Shown in pieces: positions 25,880 through 34,150 of a stretch of 64,000 nucleotides of DNA. The position numbers and the translations under genes are program-made. This stretch comes from an uncultured Lachnospiraceae bacterium (GTDB lineage Bacteria > Bacillota > Clostridia > Lachnospirales > Lachnospiraceae), in the NCBI GenBank assembly GCA_910577645.1, contig CAJTOL010000002.1, positions 1 to 64,000 of the forward strand, given 5' to 3'. Each line of letters starts with the position of its first letter. Position 1 is the first letter of the stretch. Below the pieces are notes generated by a model that saw nothing but the letters and a program-made list of their open reading frames with translations, was not told where the DNA came from and did no database searches.

Positions 25880-27547
25880 ATGCTGTTGGAACTACATGTA
25901 AGGAACCTGGCCCTGATTGAAAAGGCAGATGTGGAGTTTGCCGGGGGCTTAAATATTCTCACCGGCGAGACAGGGGCCGGAAAATCTATTATTATCGGCT
26001 CCGTCAACATGGCTTTAGGCGGAAAAGCATCCAAAGACAGCATCCGCCAGGGGGCGGACAACGCCTATATTGAACTGCTGTTCTCGGTTACGGATCCGGA
26101 GAAGCGTCAGGCGTTAAAAGCCCTGGACGTAGAACCGGATGAGGACGGAACCTTAATCATTTCCAGAAAAATCATGCCTTCCAGAAGTACTTCCAAGATT
26201 AATGACGAGACGGTGACGACCAGCCGCCTAAAGGCCATTACCGGCCTCCTTCTGGATATTCACGGCCAGCACGAACATCAGTCGCTTCTTCACAAATCCA
26301 GGCACCTGGAGATTCTGGACGCTTATCTCAATGAAGAAACCCACCAGATAAAAGAACAAATCGGAGAAGAATACCGCCGCTATCAGGCTTTGACCAAAAA
26401 GCTGGAGAGCTTTACCCTGGATGGGGAAGGACAGATCCGGGAAGCGGATTTCTGCCGGTTTGAGATCGAAGAGATAGAGGACGCTGCCATTAAAGAGGGG
26501 GAGGAGGAAGAACTGGCGCTTCAGTACCGCCGCTATTCTCATTCCAGAAAGATTATGGAGGGGCTTTCCGCTGCCTACGAGGCAGTCCATGACGACGGAA
26601 TCAGCCGGGCCCTGCGGGAAATTGACACCATTTATCAGTATGACGAAGAGGGGCTGAAAAATATCCGCAGCCAGCTTGGGGATCTGGAAAGCCTGCTCAG
26701 CGATGCAGGGTGGGAAATTTCGTCCTACATGGAGAATATGACCTTTGACGAGGAAACTTTCCGCCAGATAGAGGAGCGATTAGACCGGATCCGGGGGCTG
26801 ATGGCAAAATACGGCGGCACCCTGGATATGGTTGTAAAAAATTTGGAAGAAAAAAAGAAGAGGCTGGAAGAACTGGAGAATTATGACCAGGCCCGCCGGG
26901 AAGTGGAAACGGATCTTGAAAAATCCAGGCATCAATTAGAAAAATTATGCCAACACTTATCAAAGATACGGAAAAAGGGCGGGGAAGAATTAAGAGGAAA
27001 AATTTACCAGGCCCTTCAGGATTTAAACTTTATTAATGTAGACTTTGCCATTGAGATTACCAGGCTCACTCATTTTACCGCAAATGGATTTGACGAGGCG
27101 GAATTTAAGATCTCCGCAAACCCTGGCGAGCCGGTAAGGCCGCTGAAAGATGTGGCTTCCGGCGGCGAGCTTTCCCGGATTATGCTTGCCATCAAAGCAG
27201 TTTTGGCGGATACGGATCAGATTCCCACCTTGATTTTTGACGAGATTGATACAGGAATCAGCGGACGGACTGCCCAGAAGGTGTCGGAAAAGCTTTCTTA
27301 TATTGCAAAAAGCCATCAGGTTATCTGTATTACCCATCTGCCTCAGATTGCTGCCATGGCGGACAGCCACTTTGAGATTGCCAAGGCTGCAAAGAAGGGA
27401 CGGACAGCAACTACGATCCGCCGTTTAGGGGATGAGGAGGCAATCCGGGAGCTGGCAAGGCTCTTAGGCGGAGCCGAGATCACGGAAGCTGTTTTAAACA
27501 ATGCAGCGGAAATGAAAAAATTGGCAGAACAAACAAAGCAAGGTTGA
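25880..27547 (+). CDS. recN: DNA repair protein RecN
   Basis: This 555-residue SMC-like ATPase acts early in double-strand break repair. It has Walker A GETGAGKS, long coiled coils with a hinge, the signature VASGGELSRIMLAIK, and Walker B LIFDEIDTGISG. A GGAGGCG site precedes ATG. No LexA-type box was seen just upstream, so it is probably read from the operon promoter. Confidence 0.97.
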   Translation: MLLELHVRNLALIEKADVEFAGGLNILTGETGAGKSIIIGSVNMALGGKASKDSIRQGADNAYIELLFSVTDPEKRQALKALDVEPDEDGTLIISRKIMPSRSTSKINDETVTTSRLKAITGLLLDIHGQHEHQSLLHKSRHLEILDAYLNEETHQIKEQIGEEYRRYQALTKKLESFTLDGEGQIREADFCRFEIEEIEDAAIKEGEEEELALQYRRYSHSRKIMEGLSAAYEAVHDDGISRALREIDTIYQYDEEGLKNIRSQLGDLESLLSDAGWEISSYMENMTFDEETFRQIEERLDRIRGLMAKYGGTLDMVVKNLEEKKKRLEELENYDQARREVETDLEKSRHQLEKLCQHLSKIRKKGGEELRGKIYQALQDLNFINVDFAIEITRLTHFTANGFDEAEFKISANPGEPVRPLKDVASGGELSRIMLAIKAVLADTDQIPTLIFDEIDTGISGRTAQKVSEKLSYIAKSHQVICITHLPQIAAMADSHFEIAKAAKKGRTATTIRRLGDEEAIRELARLLGGAEITEAVLNNAAEMKKLAEQTKQG

Positions 27548-27581
27548 CAAACTCTGACAGATTACAATTTCTGTTTTGACC

Positions 27582-27588
27582 CATACTA
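27582..27588 (+). promoter_or_regulatory. Possible forespore sigma -10 (CATACTA) upstream of spoIVB
   Basis: CATACTA matches the CATnnTA -10 pattern of SigG/SigF promoters 57 bases before the spoIVB start. The -35 region (around 27560) fits poorly, so this is tentative. Confidence 0.3.
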
Positions 27589-27644
27589 GAAGGTGTAGGC
27601 GTAAATCGATGAAAGCGCCAGACACAAGAAGAGGAGGTATGGTC

Positions 27645-28931
27645 ATGACAGAAAGGAAACATTTCTATCGTGTGCTGCGCCGGACATTCTGTGCAGCACT
27701 TTTCTTTTTGGCAGGGTTTTCCTGGTATTATGCAGACAGGTCGATTCCGGACGAAGTCAATATTGTGGCGGAGGAGGAAGAGCTGTTCCGGCTTAATCTG
27801 CCTTTTACCACCAGCTTTGAGAGCGAGAGCAAAGAGGTGGTGCTGGGAGGGAAATCCAATATTCCCAAAGGACAGGTGCGAATCACAGGAAGTCAGCCCA
27901 TATCCTTGTATTCCGATACCCAGGGAAGCTACAAAGTAGGTGTCAAGCTCTTTGGAGTGTTCCAGTTAAAGGAAATGCGGGTTAATGTAGTGGACACCCA
28001 TTATGCGGTGCCCTGCGGGATTCCGGTGGGGATCTACTTAAAGTCTAACGGTGTTATGGTAATCGGAACCGGAACTATCACTGATGCAGCCGGAGCAGAG
28101 ATTGAGCCTGCCAACGGGGTATTAAAATCAGGAGATTATATTGAAGCCGTAAATGGAAAGCCTCTGGAAACCAAGGAGCAGCTGATGGAGGTAGTAAACC
28201 AGGCCGGGGCCAACGGTACCGGAGTGGTGAATCTGACTATCCGCCGGGATGGTCAGGAGATTGACGTTAGCCTAGATGCGGTAGCAGCCCAGGACGGAAC
28301 CTATAAGCTGGGAGCCTGGGTCCGGGACGATACCCAGGGAATCGGCACCATGACTTATATGGATCTTAACGGTAATTTCGGAGCCCTGGGCCATGGCATC
28401 AGCGATATGGACACCGGACAGGTGGTATCCATTGAAGGAGGCGCGCTATATGAGACTCAGATTATGGGGATTGAAAAGGGGGCTGCAGGAAAACCCGGCG
28501 TCATGAGCGGTATTATTTACTACGGCCCTCAATCCGAGCTGGGGACTGTTACAGGAAATACAGAAGAGGGAATCTTCGGAACTGCAGGAGAAAAATTAAA
28601 GAGCCGCGTCCAGGCCGAGGCTCTTCCCATCGGCTACCGTCAGGATGTCCAGCCTGGAAAAGCCACTATCCGCAGCAGCATTTCCGGGGCGGTAAAAGAT
28701 TACGATATTGAGATCCTGAAGGTGGATTATTCCACCACTCACAAAAGTAAGGGCATGGTAATTAAAGTGACGGATCCGGAGCTTTTGTCCCTTACCGGCG
28801 GAATCGTTCAGGGCATGTCGGGATCGCCGATTATACAGGATGGGAAGCTGATCGGGGCGGTGACGCATGTGTTTGTGCAGGATTCGACCAGAGGGTATGG
28901 GATATTTATTGAGAATATGCTGGAGCATTGA
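27645..28931 (+). CDS. spoIVB: SpoIVB signalling serine peptidase
   Basis: The 428-residue protein is made in the forespore and triggers pro-SigK processing. It has an N-terminal signal/anchor (about 10-27), a PDZ domain (about 125-215, GDYIEAVNGKPL) and a C-terminal S55 peptidase domain with the His in GALGHGISD and the Ser in GMSGSPIIQ. The start is ATG 27645, seven bases after GAGGAGG; an earlier ATG at 27639 is too close to it. spo0A, which usually follows, is not next. Confidence 0.94.
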   Translation: MTERKHFYRVLRRTFCAALFFLAGFSWYYADRSIPDEVNIVAEEEELFRLNLPFTTSFESESKEVVLGGKSNIPKGQVRITGSQPISLYSDTQGSYKVGVKLFGVFQLKEMRVNVVDTHYAVPCGIPVGIYLKSNGVMVIGTGTITDAAGAEIEPANGVLKSGDYIEAVNGKPLETKEQLMEVVNQAGANGTGVVNLTIRRDGQEIDVSLDAVAAQDGTYKLGAWVRDDTQGIGTMTYMDLNGNFGALGHGISDMDTGQVVSIEGGALYETQIMGIEKGAAGKPGVMSGIIYYGPQSELGTVTGNTEEGIFGTAGEKLKSRVQAEALPIGYRQDVQPGKATIRSSISGAVKDYDIEILKVDYSTTHKSKGMVIKVTDPELLSLTGGIVQGMSGSPIIQDGKLIGAVTHVFVQDSTRGYGIFIENMLEH

Positions 28932-28950
28932 GTCCGGGCGGGATATAGTG

Positions 28951-28995
28951 AAAAGGAAGGTGTTGGGAGCTTGCTCACATAAGCCTTCCTTTTTG
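28951..28995 (+). terminator. Rho-independent terminator after spoIVB
   Basis: AAAGGAAGG pairs with CCTTCCTTT, with an inner GGGAGC/GCTC pairing, and a T run follows. It closes the long nusB-to-spoIVB transcript. Confidence 0.8.
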
Positions 28996-29125
28996 CTGTG
29001 GCCTATGAAGTTCGCTTACAGTCGAGCTTTCTTTTTATTAAATTTAACAAAAGAAAGAGGTTTTATAATCATTTATGTAAAGCATGTAATTCTTATTTGC
29101 AACTGCTAAACGGAGTTCTTGGACA

Positions 29126-29207
29126 AAGTGAACAAGAACATGGACAAGAACATGGACAAGAACATGGACAAGAACATGGACAAGAACATGAGCAAGATAT
29201 TACAAAA
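29126..29207. repeat. 12-bp tandem repeat (ACATGGACAAGA unit)
   Basis: About five to six units of the 12-base motif AACATGGACAAG, nearly exact, stand in the AT-rich gap between spoIVB and the Rpn gene. Because the unit is a multiple of three it is open in several frames (EHGQ, MDKN or Cys-Ser-Cys-Pro repeats). The rest of the 28996-29340 stretch shows no convincing gene, although the surrounding frame 28998-29219 is open. Confidence 0.75.
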
Positions 29208-29359
29208 AAAACCGTATAGGTCATTGACGGTTGTTTTTTGAGATACCGGATGCTATAATGACATACAAAGAGATGCATTTGAAATAGAGAAATATGTTGG
29301 AAGATTCATAACCAAATACCGCAACATCTTCTGCCGTGCAGCAATAAAAGGAGGAAGAA

Positions 29360-30307
29360 ATGGATGAACAATTAAAGACAGATTTAAACATAGCGGACAT
29401 CATGGCAGAATATGATGAACATGCGAAGAATCTGTTGGCTCATAAAATCGTTTTAGCTCATATTTTGTCTGGTACTGTAGCAGAATTTAAGGGTATGAAT
29501 CCTGAAAAAATCGTTCCTTTGATTGAAGGAGAGCCTAAAGTATCCAGGATAGCTGTAAGACCTGGAGAAACAAATAAAGGGCGTAAAATCACAGGTACAT
29601 CTCAGGAGAGTAAAATTCCCAATGAAGGTATGATAACTTACGATGTTCACTTCTATGTTTTTACTCCCAATCACAGGGAGCGGGTGAAAATTATTGTGGA
29701 TGTGGAAGCACAGAAACAGAAACCGGCGTATGATCTTGTTACCAGAGGTATTTTTTATAATGCCAGGCAGATTTCAGCGCAATTAGGGACGGAATTTGAA
29801 ATCCCCAGGTATAACGATATTAAAAAAGTTTATTCCATTTGGATTTGTATGAACAGTCCGGAATACTTGGAAAACACAGCTGTAGAATATGCTGTTCATC
29901 CCCAGGTTTTGGTAGGAAAGGTGAAAGATTATGGAAAATATGATTTGCAGTCAGTTATTATAATCAATCTCTCCAAAAAATTAGCGGAAAATAGAGAGGA
30001 ACTATATCTTCACCGGTTTTTGGGAGCATTATTGTCCCCAGATTTGAAAACAGAGGAGAAGATGGAAATATTGGAAGGCGAATACCAGATTCAGACAGCA
30101 GGAGATATGGAAAGGAGAATGAACATAATGTGCAACCTGAGCGAGAGTATTGAAGAAAAGGGCCGTGCAGAGGGCCGTGCAGAAGAGAGAGTTGCTTTGG
30201 CTTTAAAAATGTTGCGTGCAGGGAAAGCAGAAGATGAGATCTTAGAATTTACAGAGCTGACAAAAGAGGAATTGGGCTCTTTGAAGAAACAAGTATGCAC
30301 TGCATAA
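29360..30307 (+). CDS. Rpn/PD-(D/E)XK family nuclease-like protein
   Basis: The 315-residue protein resembles Rpn recombination-promoting nucleases, often annotated as PD-(D/E)XK transposase-like proteins. The likely core is TYDVHFYVFTP followed by IIVDVEAQKQ, giving D...ExQ/K; the C-terminus has the GRAEGRAEERVALALKML repeat-rich helix common in this family. AAAGGAGGA precedes ATG. Base composition is more AT-rich than the flanking operon, and the gene sits where spo0A is expected, both consistent with later insertion. Confidence 0.75.
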   Translation: MDEQLKTDLNIADIMAEYDEHAKNLLAHKIVLAHILSGTVAEFKGMNPEKIVPLIEGEPKVSRIAVRPGETNKGRKITGTSQESKIPNEGMITYDVHFYVFTPNHRERVKIIVDVEAQKQKPAYDLVTRGIFYNARQISAQLGTEFEIPRYNDIKKVYSIWICMNSPEYLENTAVEYAVHPQVLVGKVKDYGKYDLQSVIIINLSKKLAENREELYLHRFLGALLSPDLKTEEKMEILEGEYQIQTAGDMERRMNIMCNLSESIEEKGRAEGRAEERVALALKMLRAGKAEDEILEFTELTKEELGSLKKQVCTA

Positions 30308-30346
30308 GTTAAATCAAGCAGAAACGCCAATTAGTAATAAAAAGAC

Positions 30347-30375
30347 TTGTAAAAATCCTGCTTTTCATGTACAAT
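30347..30375 (+). promoter_or_regulatory. Predicted SigA promoter of the diguanylate cyclase gene
   Basis: TTGTAA (30347-30352), a 17-base spacer and TACAAT (30370-30375), leaving a leader of about 95 bases. Confidence 0.6.
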
Positions 30376-30475
30376 TTTAGTTATGCAGGCAGGCTGGGCA
30401 TTATCCAAGTTAGCAGCAGAGGGATTATTATATTGCAGGCCGCCGCTTTGAACAATCCCAACGAGGCATGTAAAT

Positions 30476-31393
30476 ATGGAAAAAATACTGATTGTTGACG
30501 ACAGCCTTTTGCAGGCGACCCAGATAAAAGCGATTTTAGACAATGAATATGACATTACCATAGCGCAGACAGCAGAGGAGGGGCTTACCCGTGTAAGCAA
30601 GGAAGATTATTCTTTGATCCTTCTGGATGTGGTGATGCCGGGAATGGATGGTTTTACACTGCTGAAAAAATTGCAGGAGGAGATTCGAACCCAGAGTGTT
30701 CCGGTCATTTTGCTTACAAGTCTTTCTGATGTGGCAAATGAAGAGTATGGGTTGATATTAGGCGCGGTAGATTACATTACGAAGCCGTTTAATCCGGTGA
30801 TTGTAAGGGCAAGAGTCAATACGCATATTAAGCTGTATAACTACCGGAGACAGGTTGAGTATCAATCCAGAACCGATCAGCTGACCGGAATTGCCAACCG
30901 GTGGCAACACGACAGTTACAGCATTACCAAGTGGAATGAAGCAGCCCGGCTCCAAATCCCGTTTTCTATCTGTATCTTTGATATTGATCGTTTCAAAACT
31001 TATAATGACACCTTTGGCCATCTGGCAGGAGATAAAGCGATTGTAGCTGTGGCAAAAAAGGCGGCTTCTTATCTGAAGCGCACCACAGATTTTATTGCCC
31101 GTTACGGAGGAGAGGAGTTTGTGGCGTTTTTTGTGGGAGATTCTTCCGTGAAAGCATTTAAGCATGCGAAAAAAATCCGACAGGCAATAGAAGACTTACA
31201 TATTCCTCATGACCCTTCCGTCTCAAAATGGGTTACGGTTAGTATTGGAGGAGTCACCGTTATTCCTCAGTTTGAAAGTTCCTACCAGACATATTTAAAC
31301 ATTGCGGATACCATGCTGTATGACGCGAAAAAGTATGGCCGGAACAGGGTAATTTGGGTGGATGAAAAGATGAGGCAGCTGAAGGAGTATTAA
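30476..31393 (+). CDS. Response regulator with GGDEF domain (diguanylate cyclase)
   Basis: The 305-residue protein has an N-terminal receiver (residues 1-120; acidic pair D8-D9, phospho-acceptor D51 in LLDVVMPGMDG, K103) and a GGDEF domain with active-site GGEEF at 211-215. An inhibitory I-site RxxD (R202-D205) stands five residues before it. It should make cyclic di-GMP on phosphorylation and be feedback inhibited. No cognate histidine kinase is nearby, and no cyclic di-GMP riboswitch was seen. Confidence 0.92.
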   Translation: MEKILIVDDSLLQATQIKAILDNEYDITIAQTAEEGLTRVSKEDYSLILLDVVMPGMDGFTLLKKLQEEIRTQSVPVILLTSLSDVANEEYGLILGAVDYITKPFNPVIVRARVNTHIKLYNYRRQVEYQSRTDQLTGIANRWQHDSYSITKWNEAARLQIPFSICIFDIDRFKTYNDTFGHLAGDKAIVAVAKKAASYLKRTTDFIARYGGEEFVAFFVGDSSVKAFKHAKKIRQAIEDLHIPHDPSVSKWVTVSIGGVTVIPQFESSYQTYLNIADTMLYDAKKYGRNRVIWVDEKMRQLKEY

Positions 31394-31425
31394 TACAGAC
31401 TTAACTGGGAGCAAAGTATGTTTAA

Positions 31426-31471
31426 GATCCGGAAAGAATCCGTAAACAGAAGGGTTCTTTCCGGATTTTTT
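31426..31471 (+). terminator. Rho-independent terminator after the GGDEF gene
   Basis: ATCCGGAAAGAATCC pairs with GGGTTCTTTCCGGAT, then a run of T. Confidence 0.85.
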
Positions 31472-31620
31472 CATACACAGGATAAGAAACAGTTCCCGAA
31501 ATCAATCGGTATATATTCAACTTACCAAAAAAGTAACTAAGTAATAAAAAAGTGCGTACTTTTTTTCTGGAAAATGATCAGATAAAATAGAACTGCCAGC
31601 AAAAAGACGGAGGATTGGAT

Positions 31621-32400
31621 ATGAACCAGACAGAGAGACGCTATTTTCTTATCAGGGAGCTTTTGAAAGAACAGCCGCAATATAGGCAGATAGAAATACC
31701 AGAGGATTCTCAGGGGCAGAAGCAGCTTCTCAGAAGCCTTATGAATATACGTTCCCCTCACCCCATAGGAGAGGAATTTCTCAAAGTACAGGATGAGTAT
31801 TTAAGTACAGAGGTCAGAGAAAAAGGGATTATGGACAGCGGCGCCCTGCCGGCATCCCCTGTTAACAGCCGCCTTGTTCTCTGGCGTGGGGACATTACCA
31901 CATTAAAGGTGGATGGGATAGTCAACGCTGCTAACAGTGCCTTAAGAGGATGCTTTATCCCCTGCCACTCCTGTGTGGACAACATGATTCACAGTGTCAG
32001 CGGTATCCGGCTGCGTTTAGCCTGCCATGAGCTGATGACAAAGCAGGGACATGATGAGCCTGTAGGAAAAGCGAAAATTACGCCTGCCTTTAACCTTCCC
32101 TGCCGCTATGTTCTGCACACGGTAGGCCCGATTGTCCATGGACAGCTTACAGAAAAGCACCGCAGGGAGCTTGCAGGCTGTTACCGTTCATGCCTGGAGC
32201 TTGCCGCCTCCAGCGGACTGAAAAGTATTGCGTTTTGCTGTATCTCTACAGGAGAATTTCACTTTCCTCAGAAAGAAGCTGCTGACATTGCAGTAAAAAC
32301 AGTTACAGAGTATTTGCAGGCAGACAGTCAGATGGAAAGGGTGATATTCAATGTTTTCAAACAGGAAGACTACGACATTTACAGAAGGCTGTTGGGATAA
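31621..32400 (+). CDS. Zinc-dependent macrodomain protein-ADP-ribose hydrolase
   Basis: The 259-residue protein has an N-terminal helical region (1-75) and a macrodomain. It contains VDGIVNAANSAL, the zinc-site segment GCFIPCHSCVDNMIH typical of the SirTM-linked macrodomains, and the phosphate loop ISTGEFHFPQ. It removes ADP-ribose from protein placed by the partner sirtuin. ATG 31621, with GGAGG at 31609-31613, is preferred over TTG 31615. The gene overlaps the SirTM gene by 50 bases. An AAAAAGTGCGTACTTTTTT palindrome (about 31547-31566) precedes it. Confidence 0.88.
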   Translation: MNQTERRYFLIRELLKEQPQYRQIEIPEDSQGQKQLLRSLMNIRSPHPIGEEFLKVQDEYLSTEVREKGIMDSGALPASPVNSRLVLWRGDITTLKVDGIVNAANSALRGCFIPCHSCVDNMIHSVSGIRLRLACHELMTKQGHDEPVGKAKITPAFNLPCRYVLHTVGPIVHGQLTEKHRRELAGCYRSCLELAASSGLKSIAFCCISTGEFHFPQKEAADIAVKTVTEYLQADSQMERVIFNVFKQEDYDIYRRLLG

Positions 32401-33268
32401 AGTACAGCGTTTTGGACAACTTTTGCAGGAAGCAGAAGCGGTTATAATTGGAGCAGGTGCAGGGCTGTCTGCTTCGGCAGGATTTACATATACAGGACAG
32501 AGATTTGAAGACAATTTTTCCGACTTTATCAAAAAATATGGTTTTAGAGATATGTATTCCGGCGGCTTTCACCATTTTGAAAGCCTTGAAGAACACTGGG
32601 CGTACTGGAGCCGGTACATCTGCATCAACCGGTATATGGATGCGCCAAAACCGGTCTATCATACATTGTATGACTTGGTTAAAGAGAAAGACTACTTTAT
32701 ACTGACAACCAATGTGGATCATTGCTTTCAAAAAGCAGGATTTGACAAGAACCGTTTATTCTATACCCAGGGAGACTTCGGCCTGTTTCAGTGCAGCAGA
32801 CCGTGCCATGAAAGAACTTATGATAATGAATCGGTTATTCGGAAGATGATTAAGGCGCAGGGATTTGTGACAGAAAGGGAAGGAAAGCTGATCCTGCCGG
32901 AAGGCATGACCGCCGAAATGACGGTTCCGGAAGAACTGGTTCCATATTGTCCGGTATGCGGGGAGCCAATGGCAATGAATCTTCGGGCTGACAGTACCTT
33001 TGTGGAAGATGAGGGCTGGCATTTAGCTTCACAACGGTATACAAAATTTTTGCAGAGACATCAAAAGGGAAAGGTATTATTTTTAGAGCTGGCAGTGGGG
33101 TTTAATACCCCGTCTATTATCAAGTATAATTTCTGGCGCATGGTACAGGAATGGAAGGATGCTTCGTATGTTTGCCTGAACCATGGAGAAGCTTTTGCAC
33201 CCGGGGAGCTGAGAGAGAAGTCTGTCTGCATTAATGGAGATATTGGGGAGATTTTGAATCAGCTTTAA
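32351..33268 (+). CDS. Class M sirtuin (SirTM), probable protein ADP-ribosyltransferase
   Basis: The 305-residue protein has the NAD-binding loop GAGAGLSASAGFTYTG, LTTNVDHCFQKAG in place of the usual TQNIDGLH, YTQGDFGLFQC where deacetylases carry the catalytic His, and zinc-ribbon cysteines in CSRPCH and CPVCG. These are marks of SirTM enzymes, which ADP-ribosylate rather than deacetylate. In known operons the target is lipoylated GcvH-L with LplA2; neither is adjacent here. A GGAAAGGG site precedes ATG. Confidence 0.87.
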   Translation: MFSNRKTTTFTEGCWDKVQRFGQLLQEAEAVIIGAGAGLSASAGFTYTGQRFEDNFSDFIKKYGFRDMYSGGFHHFESLEEHWAYWSRYICINRYMDAPKPVYHTLYDLVKEKDYFILTTNVDHCFQKAGFDKNRLFYTQGDFGLFQCSRPCHERTYDNESVIRKMIKAQGFVTEREGKLILPEGMTAEMTVPEELVPYCPVCGEPMAMNLRADSTFVEDEGWHLASQRYTKFLQRHQKGKVLFLELAVGFNTPSIIKYNFWRMVQEWKDASYVCLNHGEAFAPGELREKSVCINGDIGEILNQL

Positions 33269-33368
33269 GATAAAATAATATTTTGTTATAATTTGAATGG
33301 ATTTCTCAGAGACAATCGTATTATAGATGAAGCCGGAAACAGCTATCAAAAATAATGGAGGATTTATC

Positions 33369-33650
33369 ATGAGAAAGGTATTTTTAGGAGCTTTAGCAGT
33401 AATCGTATTATCAACTGGAACAATAAGCGCATTTGCGGCAGGGCCGGGGACTGGACGGTATTATGTTGATGAGAACGGCGACGGCATTTGTGATAACTGG
33501 GACACACATTCCGGGTGCATCCAGGCCGGGATTCAATGCGGCAGCTATTATGCAGATGCAGACAATGACGGCATCTGCGATCATTATGCTTCCGGCCAGA
33601 GCCGGGGAAGAGGGCACGGACACGGCTTCCGGTGCGGACACAGCAGATAA
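33369..33650 (+). CDS. Small secreted protein with two Asp-rich EF-hand-like repeats
   Basis: The 93-residue product begins with a clear signal peptide ending near AFAAG. The mature part has two repeats, YYVDENGDGICDNW and YYADADNDGICDHY, of the DxDxDG calcium-loop type seen in dockerin-like proteins, and a His/Arg/Gly-rich tail. Function is unknown. ATG 33369 is supported by ATGGAGGA upstream, so the 14 codons before it are not used. It lies 14 bases before an ECF sigma gene and is probably cotranscribed with it. Confidence 0.7.
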   Translation: MRKVFLGALAVIVLSTGTISAFAAGPGTGRYYVDENGDGICDNWDTHSGCIQAGIQCGSYYADADNDGICDHYASGQSRGRGHGHGFRCGHSR

Positions 33651-33664
33651 AAAGGAAAAACATT

Positions 33665-34150
33665 ATGCGGAGTGAGCAAGAGGTAAACAGAGCAATCCAA
33701 CAATATTCAGATATTGTTCGAAGGCTTTGCATGATACATTTGAAAAATTATGCTGATACCGAGGACATATTTCAAACAGTGTTTTTGAAGTATGTCCTTA
33801 GCTCTATTTCATTCGAAAGTGAAGAACATGAGAAGGCGTGGTTTATTCGGGTTACAATCAATGCCTGCAAAGACTTGCTCAAAAGCTTTTTCCGCCGCTG
33901 TACAGTATCTTTAGATGAAGTTATGGAACAGCCTGACGAGCAGCCGTTGGATCACAGAGAGGTTTTAGAAGCGGTGCTCTCACTTCCTCAAAAATACAGA
34001 GTTGTGGTCTATCTCCATTATTTTGAAGATTATACGGCCCCTCAAATCAGCAGTATTTTAGGCAAGAATGTAAATACAATTTACACACTTCTGACTCGTT
34101 CCAGGCAAATGCTCCGGGAAAAGCTGGGAGGTGATGAATATGAATGGTAA
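33665..34150 (+). CDS. ECF-type RNA polymerase sigma factor
   Basis: This 161-residue protein has sigma region 2 (NYADTEDIFQTVFLKYV, then EKAWFIRVTINACKDLL) and region 4 (LPQKYRVVVYLHYFEDYTAPQISSIL, NVNTIYTLLTRSRQMLREKL). ATG 33665 follows AAAAGGAAA. The gene overlaps the anti-sigma gene by 11 bases. The RsgI-like partner suggests signalling from outside the cell through anti-sigma release. Confidence 0.88.
   Translation: MRSEQEVNRAIQQYSDIVRRLCMIHLKNYADTEDIFQTVFLKYVLSSISFESEEHEKAWFIRVTINACKDLLKSFFRRCTVSLDEVMEQPDEQPLDHREVLEAVLSLPQKYRVVVYLHYFEDYTAPQISSILGKNVNTIYTLLTRSRQMLREKLGGDEYEW

Noticed and set aside
29093..29278. Cys-Ser-Cys-Pro repeat protein on the minus strand
   Set aside because: The repeat is only the 12-bp tandem DNA repeat read in another frame; there is no ribosome site.
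30376..30475. Cyclic di-GMP riboswitch before the GGDEF gene
   Set aside because: The GEMM-type conserved loop and tetraloop receptor are not present in the 95-base leader.
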